NCBI GenBank assembly: GCA_012515445.1
Contig: JAAYYI010000004.1
Span: forward strand, 1-64,000
Reading direction: 5' to 3'
Length of the DNA stretch: 64,000 nt
Source: Candidatus Bathyarchaeota archaeon
GTDB taxonomy: Archaea; Thermoproteota; Bathyarchaeia; Bathyarchaeales; Bathycorpusculaceae
The stretch's first letter is position 1. Every line of letters begins with the position of its first letter. The notes beneath the pieces are model-generated. The model did not search any database. It worked only from the letters and a program-made list of their open reading frames with translations, and was not told the origin of the DNA. This document shows, piece by piece, positions 25,556 to 33,231 of this stretch. The position numbers were made by a program, and so were the translations under genes.

Positions 25556-25577
25556 CTTTTGACAGCCACATAGACTA
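25556..25577. repeat. 22-bp direct repeat, left copy
   Basis: CTTTTGACAGCCACATAGAC followed by TA is repeated exactly at 28001-28022, 2.4 kb away in the same orientation. It begins seven bases after the SMR operon stop. The pair bounds the interval holding a methyltransferase, aIF1A and a zinc-finger gene. Confidence 0.8.
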
Positions 25578-25716
25578 GATATACCCTTTGGTTTTGTATA
25601 GTCTAATGGCGCAGATAGGCAACCAAATTTAGGATACAAAACCCTTGAATTACTGGATAAGCTCGCTACCTAAGCAGTTGGATTAGCACCAGCTACCACT
25701 AAGGGTATATCCTAGT
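25574..25716 (+). ncRNA. multi-helix structured element before methyltransferase gene (possible leader RNA)
   Basis: The outer arms 25574-25588 and 25701-25716 pair over 15 base pairs with a single bulged base (ACTAGATATACCCTT). Inside, 25590-25599 (GGTTTTGTAT) pairs perfectly with 25634-25643, extended by CTAA/TTAG, enclosing a 22-base loop. A weaker third hairpin lies at about 25665-25693. This three-way junction ends 33 bases before the TTG start of the methyltransferase. It could be a leader RNA, a regulatory RNA, or a small palindromic insertion; no known riboswitch class was recognised. Confidence 0.45.
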
Positions 25717-25749
25717 TACTTCATTTTGAGTCAAAGGAGTTATACCGCA

Positions 25750-26496
25750 TTGGACATCCCTCGAATCTTCAACATATCCGAAAGTGCACACCGTATCCAT
25801 AACCCGTTCACACCAGAAAAACTCGCCACCCTCGGCGCCGTATTGCGACTCCGACCGGGAACTCGAGTACTCGACCTCGGCAGCGGTTCAGGCGAGATGC
25901 TGTGCACCTGGGCACGCGACTACGGAATCACCGGCGTGGGCATCGACATGAGCCAGCTGTTCACTGAGCAAGCAAAACATCGCGCTCAAGAACTCGCAGT
26001 AGCCGACCGAGTCCAGTTCATTCACAACGACGCTGCCGGTTACATCGCAAAAGAAAAGGTCGGTGTAGCAGCCTGTCTCGGTGCCACGTGGATTGGCGGG
26101 GGAGTAGCCGGCACCATCGAGCTTTTGGTGAAGAGTCTTCTTCCGGGAGGAATAATCCTCATTGGCGAGCCCTACTGGCTGCAGTTACCATCTACTGAGG
26201 ACATTGCCAAGGGATGCTTAGCTCATTCTATCTCCGATTTTCTTATGCTTCCAGACCTTGTTGCGTCTTTCGGCGACCTAGGCTACGATGTTGTGGAAAT
26301 GGTTCTGGCCGACCAAGAAGGCTGGGATAGGTACGAGGCGGCCAAGTGGCTCACCATGCATCGATGGCTTGAAGCAAATCCAAACGATGACTTAGCGAAG
26401 GAAGTTCGAGAAAAACTGACTTTGGACCCAAAACGCTATGCTGCGTATACACGTCAATACCTTGGATGGGGCGTATTCGCGTTGATGCCGCGCTGA
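25750..26496 (+). CDS. class I SAM-dependent methyltransferase, bacterial type
   Basis: A 248-residue methyltransferase. Motif I LDLGSGSGE is at residues 41-49, followed by GVGIDMSQLFTEQAKHRA and FIHNDAAGYI; LPGGIILIGEPYW and a C-terminal TRQYLGWGVFALMPR are family blocks I associate with well-conserved bacterial proteins. TTG 25750 is preceded by AAAGGAGT, so it is preferred over the TTG 24 bases earlier. The strong resemblance to bacterial relatives, and its location between direct repeats, suggest lateral acquisition. Substrate unknown. Confidence 0.85.
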   Translation: MDIPRIFNISESAHRIHNPFTPEKLATLGAVLRLRPGTRVLDLGSGSGEMLCTWARDYGITGVGIDMSQLFTEQAKHRAQELAVADRVQFIHNDAAGYIAKEKVGVAACLGATWIGGGVAGTIELLVKSLLPGGIILIGEPYWLQLPSTEDIAKGCLAHSISDFLMLPDLVASFGDLGYDVVEMVLADQEGWDRYEAAKWLTMHRWLEANPNDDLAKEVREKLTLDPKRYAAYTRQYLGWGVFALMPR

Positions 26497-26674
26497 TATG
26501 CGAACCCAACTAGTGATTTTCAAAAGTTCTACACTCATACCGGGATTGAAATCCACGAGACTAACTTGATAGTTGGGCGAAAGTAATCGATTCACCAGTG
26601 TTTTCGTTGACGATTTATCCTTTTGGAAAGTGCTTCCACACTCTGCATTTAAGACTAATTTTAAACACTTTCAA

Positions 26675-26980
26675 TTACATTGTCAGGTAGTTGTTTTTTC
26701 TAAGCCAATCTGACTGATTCTTTCGGTACCGCCAAAAAATGTCACCCCGAGTTTCGGTCTGGAACTCCCATGGTGAAACCAGTACTATGTCGCCTTCGCG
26801 TATCCAGACACGCTTCTTCAGTTTACCTCTGATCCGGCAGAGGCGTTCATTTCCATCTTGGCATTTAACCATAATTCTTTCGGCACCCAGCATTTTCACT
26901 GCTATGCCTAAAACGTCGTTTGGCGAAGGTAGAACCATACCGTCTGTGTTGCCTTCATTTGTTACTTTTCGTTTACCCAT
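26675..26980 (-). CDS. eif1A: translation initiation factor aIF1A
   Basis: A 101-residue OB-fold protein. The blocks VLGIAVKMLGAERIMVKCQDGNERLCRIRGKLKKRVWIREGDIVLV (read in two parts around RIRGKLKKR) are diagnostic of aIF1A, which with aIF2 and aIF1 positions initiator tRNA on the small subunit. The ATG at 26980 (MGKRKVTNEG) gives the usual length; an upstream in-frame ATG would add 17 unlikely residues. It is a single gene within the interval bounded by the 22-bp repeats, an odd location for a core gene. Confidence 0.95.
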   Translation of the reverse strand: MGKRKVTNEGNTDGMVLPSPNDVLGIAVKMLGAERIMVKCQDGNERLCRIRGKLKKRVWIREGDIVLVSPWEFQTETRGDIFWRYRKNQSDWLRKNNYLTM

Positions 26981-27737
26981 TTTATGTTGTCCAGTGTGGT
27001 GTTTAAACCACGTTATAATCAGAATGATCAAAAGAAAAAGCGCCCAAATTTTGGGTTGACTCTTCCTTTAAAAATTCTAATAGCACATACATGGGCTTCA
27101 TCAAGTACATTAGGGTATCGCTAAAAAAAGGAGTTTTCTTGCTTAAAAACGACGAAAAGGCATTCTATTAGCTTTTTTTTTAAAAAAACCGAAAAAACAG
27201 TTTTAATTGAAAAAAAGCCAAATATTCTAACCTTTATTAGTCTGATACAATGGTATTGTTGACTGAAGAGTCTCTGTTATCCTCTTGGAATCGTCTGATT
27301 GAATAATTGATCCTTTTCTAAAAACAACAACATAGGTAAATAGACATGTGTCAACTTAGAGTTGGGCTAATTAAAAACTGCCGCAGATGTAAATCATCCG
27401 TACGGCCCCATTGCGAATTTAGAAAGAAAACAACCAAGAAAATCTTTGCAAATAATGTCAAGAAGAAAGAAGCATAGTACTTCCTTCCTTTTTTAGGTGC
27501 TTTCTGTGAGCAAACATAGTCAGAAGCGCTTTGACCGGGTAGAGTGTCAAGATTGCATGTATAAAGCGAGCACTTACTGCTAGAATTAGTGTTCACTTAA
27601 CATATGGAAAATATGCATTCAATGAATAAACTACAAGCGATACATTGATTCTGCAGAATATAGATGCCTTGCTTATAAAGTGTGATAATATTCTCGTAGG
27701 TATTATCAAATTAATTTCTGGAAGCGTGATATTTTAA
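26981..27737. other. long AT-rich intergenic region
   Basis: About 750 bases with no convincing gene. It holds a T9A7 tract near 27172-27188, a purine/pyrimidine hairpin near 27460-27500, and several CTGA boxes around 27240-27300 without matching C boxes. The left part should contain the aIF1A promoter. Confidence 0.4.
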
Positions 27738-27866
27738 TTGCTAGAATATACTGGTGAACTGTTTAAATGCCGAATTTGCAATACCGCTTTTCATAGTCCT
27801 GAGGAACTAAGAAGTCACAGGATGGTTCAACATAAAGGGCATATGCTATCGTTCAATCGCCGATAA
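27738..27866 (+). CDS. 42-residue C2H2 zinc-finger microprotein
   Basis: A short open frame from TTG 27738 encodes one classical zinc finger: Cys11, Cys14, His27, His32 (C-x2-C-x12-H-x4-H), with the hydrophobic core Phe18 and Leu24 correctly placed (FKCRICNTAFHSPEELRSH then RMVQH). GGAAG lies about 15 bases upstream. Single-finger C2H2 proteins of this size are common in archaeal genomes and archaeal viruses as DNA-binding regulators. It lies inside the interval bounded by the 22-bp direct repeats, which agrees with a mobile-element origin. The zinc-finger spacing makes chance unlikely. Confidence 0.7.
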   Translation: MLEYTGELFKCRICNTAFHSPEELRSHRMVQHKGHMLSFNRR

Positions 27867-28000
27867 AATTACTCATTACTGGTACCGCTCTCTGTATCGA
27901 TAGCCTCTAGCACCGTAAGATGGTACTTGTCATAAAGATTATTCCCTGTATTAAAGGGGATTAGGCTTCTTTTCATAACGGATAGCACAGTAGTGATTGA

Positions 28001-28022
28001 CTTTTGACAGCCACATAGACTA
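28001..28022. repeat. 22-bp direct repeat, right copy
   Basis: Exact second copy of the 22-bp sequence at 25556-25577, same orientation, 41 bases before the start of the next gene. Sequence diverges completely on both sides apart from short AGTG-like matches. Confidence 0.8.
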
Positions 28023-28062
28023 ATTACGGCTCCCTGAGTAAGCGTCCTTGAAGGAAAATGGT

Positions 28063-28455
28063 ATGGAAAACGAATTAATCGGTGAATTTAAGGGTAAAAA
28101 TACGGTTTATCGCGTGCTTCCCGATGGGGTTATGGAGGTTTCTGGGCAGGGAAACGGCAAAATCATGGGCGTAGACGCCTTTCTAGCGACGACAAGCATC
28201 GGAATCATGGAGAACGGCGTGTTCAGCGGCGAAGTAAATGCGTCTATAACTACTATGGCTGGGGACACGATTACTATGCAGGCTTATGCGGTAGGCTACC
28301 CGGCTCCCAACGGTAACGGCGGAGTAAGCAGGGCCGGCTCAACCCAGATGACTACTTCGGACAAGTTTACGACGCTAAACAAAGCAGTTCTGTTGCATGA
28401 GTACCTGACCGATATGGGCGATAACTGGACAGGTAAAATCTGGATGTGGAAGTAG
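28063..28455 (+). CDS. hypothetical beta-rich protein
   Basis: A 130-residue soluble protein starting at ATG 28063, with AAGGAAAA upstream. It alternates short strands and glycine turns (GEFKGKNTVYRVLPDGVMEVSGQGNGKIMG split by turns), suggesting a beta-barrel of lipocalin-like or avidin-like size. No metal, membrane or catalytic motif. It converges on the NAD kinase-like gene with no bases between the stops. The family is not recognised. Confidence 0.65.
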   Translation: MENELIGEFKGKNTVYRVLPDGVMEVSGQGNGKIMGVDAFLATTSIGIMENGVFSGEVNASITTMAGDTITMQAYAVGYPAPNGNGGVSRAGSTQMTTSDKFTTLNKAVLLHEYLTDMGDNWTGKIWMWK

Positions 28456-29592
28456 CTACTCAATCGTCATTTCCACAGTCGTTTTGTAGTCGGCAGTTAC
28501 TGTTACGCCCTGCCTTTTGAATTTACAGTCTAATTCCACGTCGCCGGTGTCTACTCTTAGGCTTTTTAATCGGTCAAGTTTGCTTTTGGTAGCGATGACT
28601 GTAATGTTTTCTAAGCCGACTTGGCGGATGACTCTGCTGCTGATCTGCTGGTTGCCTCTGCCGAAGATGAAGCCTTGACCGCCGATAGGTGTCACTATTA
28701 TTTGGGCTTTTTTGCCGCTGATTGCGTCGAGTATCTGTTTCTCGTTAACGTCTTTGGCGACTATCTGCTTGTTCACAATCAAGTCGACGCCTAAGAGGGT
28801 CTTTTTCTGATCCAGCAAGTCCGCGACGGTGCGGGTGGTCGTTCCCGGCCCAACAATGTAGGTTACGTATGGTTTCATCTCTTCGATAATGTAAACCGCT
28901 ACCGCCGCTTGGTTTTCAAGCTCGTTCTGCGTCATTGGGCTTTCAAGCTTGTTGCCCTGAATGAGGTGCGGTTCGAAGGGGCTAAGCATGTAGCCATAGA
29001 GTTCGGCTGAGAGGTGCCCTTCGCGGAAGGCTTGCTCGTCGATGTCCATGACTTCAGCTTCCCGCAGCGGTAGACCCTGCCACAGATAGATGATTGTAAC
29101 CCTTGCTGCTGCCGAGGGAGAAACTGCGAAGAGGGCGCTATGCATCTTAACGCCCGTTGGAACACCCAGCACAGGCACCTTCTTATCGACGATTTTTTCG
29201 AGGTCGCGGGTTGTGCCGTCTCCGCCGCAGTAAACCAGCAGATCCACGCCTGCCTCAAGGATGCCTTTCGCGATGGCTTGTGTATCCTGCGGAGAGGTTT
29301 CGGTTTTGGCTTCACCGACGACTGTGTAGCTGTAGCCCTGCTTTTTTGCTTCCTCCTCGCCCATCTGGCCAGCGCCCACAACCAGCTTCAGGTGGTCTTT
29401 AGCAGGGGCGAGTTCAGAGAGGAAGGTTTCTGCTCTCTGTGCCGCGATGGGTTTAGCGCCGAGCTGGATTGCTTGCTGGAGGATTGCTTTGCCGTCTGTT
29501 CCTTTTAATCCGACGGCTCCTCCCATGCCCGCGACTGGGTTCACTATTAAGCCCAGTTTTTTTGTTGGAATCTGCGGTTTTGGTGCTGTCAA
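28456..29592 (-). CDS. ATP-NAD kinase family protein (AcoX-like)
   Basis: A 378-residue protein of the NAD kinase/diacylglycerol kinase-like superfamily. KKLGLIVNPVAGMGG begins the nucleotide-binding domain and LLVYCGGDGTTRDL contains the GGDGT motif (near residue 120). GVPTGVKMHSALFAVSP is the second conserved loop. The length and the long C-terminal domain match the archaeal/bacterial 'ATP-NAD kinase family protein' group (COG3199). It may phosphorylate NAD or a related compound; the substrate of this group is not settled. Confidence 0.85.
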   Translation of the reverse strand: MTAPKPQIPTKKLGLIVNPVAGMGGAVGLKGTDGKAILQQAIQLGAKPIAAQRAETFLSELAPAKDHLKLVVGAGQMGEEEAKKQGYSYTVVGEAKTETSPQDTQAIAKGILEAGVDLLVYCGGDGTTRDLEKIVDKKVPVLGVPTGVKMHSALFAVSPSAAARVTIIYLWQGLPLREAEVMDIDEQAFREGHLSAELYGYMLSPFEPHLIQGNKLESPMTQNELENQAAVAVYIIEEMKPYVTYIVGPGTTTRTVADLLDQKKTLLGVDLIVNKQIVAKDVNEKQILDAISGKKAQIIVTPIGGQGFIFGRGNQQISSRVIRQVGLENITVIATKSKLDRLKSLRVDTGDVELDCKFKRQGVTVTADYKTTVEMTIE

Positions 29593-29719
29593 GGTGTGTT
29601 AACCTGTGTAGTAGATATGCGTAGGGGTTTAATAAAAAGAGGAATTTCGCTTCGGGGCTGTATGGATTATTTGGGTTCATGGCTTGGGCCTCTTAATGGG
29701 GAAGGGGTGGTGGGGGTGT

Positions 29720-30283
29720 TTATCTGCGGCTTAGCCACCAGATGACCCCGATTACTGCTGGAATCGCAAAGATTGCAGCTGCCCAGAGCAGTATAGTTAC
29801 CATTGAGCCCACGACGTAGTCCAGTGTCCAGTTTGCAATGGGTTGAGTCCAGTTGCCGTCGAAGTAGACTTTAATTGCGAACGCAATGAATAACAGAGGC
29901 GAAATGGCTCCTCCTGCGTCTCTACTTTTATGGCGTTTGCCAGTGTTGAGCCCTGCTTTCTCTGATTCAGGTATGCGCTTCCACCATTGCCACGCCGCTA
30001 TAGCTGCCAACGCTACGGGTATACCGACGACCGCGAGTTCCCAAATGATCGCGTAGATCATGAAGATAACTGCGCTGTTCATCGACCACAGGTTCAGCGT
30101 CGACGGCACAAGGCCGGTGGTTTGAGCGTTGCCAGTGAACCAGACAAAGAGGTAGACGGCTGCGGCTGCCGCTGCAATGGCTCCCGCCGTTAACACCGCG
30201 AACACTGCAGAGTGCCGCTTGATGAAGCTGCGCCAGTTTGCCTCTGTTGTGGGTTGTATTGGGGTTTGTGGTTGTTCGGTCAT
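29720..30283 (-). CDS. four-helix membrane protein, unknown family
   Basis: A 187-residue protein with a proline/threonine-rich N-terminus (TEQPQTPIQPTTE), a first helix (FAVLTAGAIAAAAAAVYLFVWF), and three more helices, the last ending in WWLSRR. A lysine/arginine-rich cytosolic loop (TGKRHKSRD) separates helices two and three. It lies 12 bases downstream of the DUF996 gene on the same strand, so the two are probably one operon. Function unknown. Confidence 0.7.
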   Translation of the reverse strand: MTEQPQTPIQPTTEANWRSFIKRHSAVFAVLTAGAIAAAAAAVYLFVWFTGNAQTTGLVPSTLNLWSMNSAVIFMIYAIIWELAVVGIPVALAAIAAWQWWKRIPESEKAGLNTGKRHKSRDAGGAISPLLFIAFAIKVYFDGNWTQPIANWTLDYVVGSMVTILLWAAAIFAIPAVIGVIWWLSRR

Positions 30284-30295
30284 TGTTATTTCCTC

Positions 30296-30919
30296 TTATG
30301 CGGTTTGTGTTTGGGTGGCTTGAGGTGAGGGGTTGGTTGGTGGTTGGGTGTATCCGTTGTATGATTGGTATTCTTTTGGCTTCATTACGGAGAAGCTGTA
30401 TATGATGAATATCCATGAGATAACTATGAGGATTACACCGATGCCGATTACGGTTAGGATTGCGCCGATGAAGAGTAGAGTGCTTGCAGTGTTGAATGAT
30501 TGCTCGCCTGTTTTCTGAGCGAGAGTATCGTATGCTTTTCGCAGGTTTAATGCTGCAAGTAGGTAGAAGACGAATGCAACTACCAACCCTCCAAGGATTG
30601 CTAGTATTCCGCTTACAATGCCTGCAGTGAAAGCGAATGGAGAGCCAGTGAATAATCCGGCTGTTGCGAAGCTACCTAGACCTATGCCTGTACCGACGGC
30701 AAGTGCAATTAAGGCAACTATGTAGTATTTGAGGCCGGTCCACGCGTTTTTGTGGATGCTCTCGTCTTGGTAGTAGTACGAGAGTTCTTTTGCGGCTCTT
30801 AGTAATAAGACTAAACCGACTATGGCGAGTACCCAGCCAATGGTTGGAAGCGGGCCAAGTAATAGGAGGATTGATCCTTCGATGGCCAATGTTTTACTGT
30901 ATTGGAAGTTTACGTTCAT
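30296..30919 (-). CDS. DUF996 family membrane protein
   Basis: About 207 residues. The start MNVNFQYSKTLAIEGSILLLLG and the phrase RAAKELSYYYQDESIHKNAW are typical of DUF996, small archaeal membrane proteins with five or six helices and a Gln/Pro/Thr-rich cytosolic tail (here YNGYTQPPTNPSPQATQTQTA). ATG 30919 has a perfect GGAGG upstream. It is divergent from a wHTH membrane regulator across a palindrome. Role unknown. Confidence 0.85.
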   Translation of the reverse strand: MNVNFQYSKTLAIEGSILLLLGPLPTIGWVLAIVGLVLLLRAAKELSYYYQDESIHKNAWTGLKYYIVALIALAVGTGIGLGSFATAGLFTGSPFAFTAGIVSGILAILGGLVVAFVFYLLAALNLRKAYDTLAQKTGEQSFNTASTLLFIGAILTVIGIGVILIVISWIFIIYSFSVMKPKEYQSYNGYTQPPTNPSPQATQTQTA

Positions 30920-31018
30920 TTTGTTTTCCTCCGACTTTTTTGTTCGGTGAATCACTCTATATGGCCTTCGCGATATAGCCCTAACATTTAGAACCATGCT
31001 TCTGGGCTTTAGATGCGT

Positions 31019-31037
31019 GACTCTAAGGGTTAGAGTC
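31019..31037. promoter_or_regulatory. perfect 19-bp palindrome between divergent genes
   Basis: GACTCTAAGGGTTAGAGTC is an inverted repeat with nine-base arms GACTCTAAG-like around a central G, exact over 8+3+8 bases. It sits between divergent DUF996 and wHTH-regulator genes. A related CCCTAACATTTAGAACC lies 30 bases away toward DUF996. This is most likely the operator of the winged-helix protein. Confidence 0.55.
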
Positions 31038-31138
31038 ATAAGCAAAAGCCAAGTTAGCGATAAAATAGACGATTTTTAGGGATTTTGGGGTTTAATTTAT
31101 TTGTACCCTCAGCAAATATCACTGCAAGGGTAAGGGCA

Positions 31139-31615
31139 TTGGCTACAGCTAAGACCAGAGGAATCAGTTCCGATATTCAATCTCCGAGAACACGACTACT
31201 TTACCTCATCTACTCCGCACCTAATAGCCGCATCAAAGCCGCACCCGGAACAAAATCAAACATCGCCCATGTCTTAGGCTATAAGTCTGACGGACACTTC
31301 CACTACGACTGGAACTACCTCCTAGGCGCAAACATGATCGAGGAGAAAGCAGGCTATTACCAAGTCACCGACACAGGCAAAAAAGAGTTCGCCCTATACA
31401 GTACTCAGTCGATGAACAACTGGATCATGATAGTGATCGGCATCGCCATAGTCGTCTTCACAGTGGGACTGCGCTTCGAGTTTGTGCCAGTTGAGAGCGC
31501 TTTCGCGTTCGGCGCCATCCTAATTTTAGTGGGCGCAAACTTTCTTCTGGTAGGCAAAAAAACCAAACCAAAACTATCCGAAGAAGCTAAGGCGCTGATA
31601 AAAGAACTAAAATAA
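31139..31615 (+). CDS. winged-helix regulator with two C-terminal membrane helices
   Basis: About 158 residues from TTG 31139, preceded by AAGGGTAAGGG; a TTG at 31085 is in frame but may lie upstream of the transcription start. Residues 15-90 resemble an archaeal wHTH (RTRLLYLIYSAPNSRIKAAPGT, then FHYDWNYLLGANMIEEKAGYYQVTDTGKKEF). Two helices follow (WIMIVIGIAIVVFTVGL and FAFGAILILVGANFLLVG) and a lysine-rich tail. A membrane-anchored repressor acting on the adjacent palindrome is the likely arrangement. Confidence 0.75.
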   Translation: MATAKTRGISSDIQSPRTRLLYLIYSAPNSRIKAAPGTKSNIAHVLGYKSDGHFHYDWNYLLGANMIEEKAGYYQVTDTGKKEFALYSTQSMNNWIMIVIGIAIVVFTVGLRFEFVPVESAFAFGAILILVGANFLLVGKKTKPKLSEEAKALIKELK

Positions 31616-31646
31616 AAACAAAGAAAAGAAAAAGTTGGCTGCAGGT

Positions 31647-33068
31647 TTACTGCTTGCAGGGTGTTATGTACTGCTTTGTAACGTCGTTTAGCCACGGGTA
31701 CAGCTTGCGCAGTTTATCCATGGATTCCGCGACTTTCTCAGCGGGGTACTCGTATGGCTGTAGCTTGCCGTTGAAGTACTCGTCATACGCGGTCATATCG
31801 AAGAAGCCGTGACCGGTCAACGCGAACAGTAACGTTTTTGAGGTGTTTGTTTGTGTGCATTTGCGTGCTTCATCGCAGACGGCTTTGATGGCGTGTGTGG
31901 ATTCAGGTGAGGGGATGATGCCTTCGCTTCGGATGAATATTTTTGCTGCGTCGAAAGCGTCTACTTGGTTGATTGCTAATGTGCTGATTTTGTTTTCCTG
32001 TGCAAGTACACTAATTGTTGGGGCGATGCCGTGGTAGCGTAATCCGCCTGCGTGGATGGGTGCAGGCATAAAGTCGTGGCCCAAGGTGTGCATGGGGACG
32101 AGTGGGGTGAGTTTAGCGGTGTCGCCGTGGTCGTAGGTGTAGTATCCGCGGGTGACTTTAGGGCACGCTGTTGGTTCACATGCAACAAAGCTTGTTTCTT
32201 TAGGTGCCTTCTTTGATACTTTATCGTAGTAGAATGGCCAGAACAAGCCACTGAAGCTGCTTCCGCCGCCTACACAGCCGTACACTGCATCGGGGTAATC
32301 GTCTACCATGGCAAGTTGCCTCTGTGCCTCTAATCCAGCGACTGTTTGATGCATGCAGACATGGTTAAAGACGCTGCCGATGGTATAGTTGGCTTTTTTG
32401 CCTGTTTTCTCGCTTGTAAGTGAATCTTCGACTGCTTCGCCGATGGCGATGCCTAGGGATCCTCTGTTGTCTGGGTCTTCGGCTAGCATTTTTCGTCCGG
32501 ATTCAGTGTGCATTGATGGGCTGGCGTAGACGGTTGCGCCGAACGCGTTCATCATGGCTTTGCGGTAGGGCTTCTGTTCGAAGGATGCGCGGACCATGTA
32601 GACTGTTGCTTCCAATCCGAAGACGCCTGCTGCGAAGCTTAATGCACTTCCCCATTGGCCTGCGCCGGTTTCGGTGGTGACGCGGGTGATGCCTTCTTTC
32701 ATGTTGTAGTAGGCCTGAGGTACGGCGCTATTGGTTTTGTGGCTGCCCGCTGGGGAGGTGCCTTCGTATTTGTAGTAGATTTTTGCTGGAGTTTTGAGTG
32801 CCTTCTCGAGTCCGTATGCACGGTAGAGTGGGGTTGGTCTCCAGATTTTGTAGACCTCGCGGACTTCGTCTGGGATGTCTATCCAGCGTTCTTGGCTGAT
32901 TTCTTGGCCGATGATTGCTTTTGGGAAAATTTTTGGGACGATGCCGACGCCTGGTTTGCCTGTTTCCGCTTCTATGAATGGCGGTAGCGGGTGTGGCAGG
33001 TCTGGTACGATGTTGTACCATTGTTTTGGTATGTCGGATTCTTTGAGTAGGATTTTTTTATCGTGCAA
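31647..33068 (-). CDS. trpB2: tryptophan synthase beta chain, TrpB2 type
   Basis: A 473-residue PLP enzyme. The lysine motif GSHKTNSA (KYEGTSPAGSHKTNSAVPQAYY) and the glycine-rich phosphate loop CVGGGSSFSG are intact. The long N-terminus (WYNIVPDLPHPLPPFIEAETG) and overall length mark the TrpB2 group, which works without TrpA and makes Trp from indole and serine. No trpA or other trp gene is nearby. The start is TTG 33068. The final helix region KQYITPCKQ is complete. Confidence 0.93.
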   Translation of the reverse strand: MHDKKILLKESDIPKQWYNIVPDLPHPLPPFIEAETGKPGVGIVPKIFPKAIIGQEISQERWIDIPDEVREVYKIWRPTPLYRAYGLEKALKTPAKIYYKYEGTSPAGSHKTNSAVPQAYYNMKEGITRVTTETGAGQWGSALSFAAGVFGLEATVYMVRASFEQKPYRKAMMNAFGATVYASPSMHTESGRKMLAEDPDNRGSLGIAIGEAVEDSLTSEKTGKKANYTIGSVFNHVCMHQTVAGLEAQRQLAMVDDYPDAVYGCVGGGSSFSGLFWPFYYDKVSKKAPKETSFVACEPTACPKVTRGYYTYDHGDTAKLTPLVPMHTLGHDFMPAPIHAGGLRYHGIAPTISVLAQENKISTLAINQVDAFDAAKIFIRSEGIIPSPESTHAIKAVCDEARKCTQTNTSKTLLFALTGHGFFDMTAYDEYFNGKLQPYEYPAEKVAESMDKLRKLYPWLNDVTKQYITPCKQ

Positions 33069-33102
33069 TGATATTCGCCTTTGGGTGGAGAAATGTTCTT
33101 TG

Positions 33103-33138
33103 AAGCTTTATTTAAAGCTTTGGAGTACACTTATGTAC
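33103..33138. promoter_or_regulatory. trpB2 promoter with two dyad repeats
   Basis: AAGCTTTATTTAAAGCTT (33103-33120) is a perfect 8+2+8 inverted repeat whose centre contains the TATA-like TTTAAATA in the trpB2 orientation. GTACACTTATGTAC (33125-33138) is a second perfect 5+4+5 dyad just upstream. The spacing puts the transcription start near 33083, a leader of about 15 bases. A repressor over the TATA box, perhaps tryptophan-responsive, is inferred. Confidence 0.5.
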
Positions 33139-33231
33139 ATTAGGAGACAAAAGTTAACCCGAAATAGGTGCGGATAGTAAACCATATTTTCCCCAAGTTC
33201 CCATTATTTTCTGGCGCTCTTTTTGAAACAT

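Noticed and set aside
26505-26577. CCCAACTA ... TAGTTGGG inverted repeat, possible tRNA or small RNA
   Set aside because: No T-loop or anticodon arm could be built inside, and the 57-base loop makes a stable stem unlikely.
27240-27310. Possible C/D box small RNA with three CTGA boxes
   Set aside because: No C box of RTGATGA type at suitable spacing.
27361-27420. tRNA-like 5' half (GGGGCCGT with a CTGCGG stretch)
   Set aside because: No T arm or matching 3' acceptor strand; probably chance.
27351-27596. 81-codon minus-strand frame in the long intergenic region
   Set aside because: Low-complexity composition, no ribosome binding site, and the C-terminal part reads like translated RNA or junk; no family resemblance.
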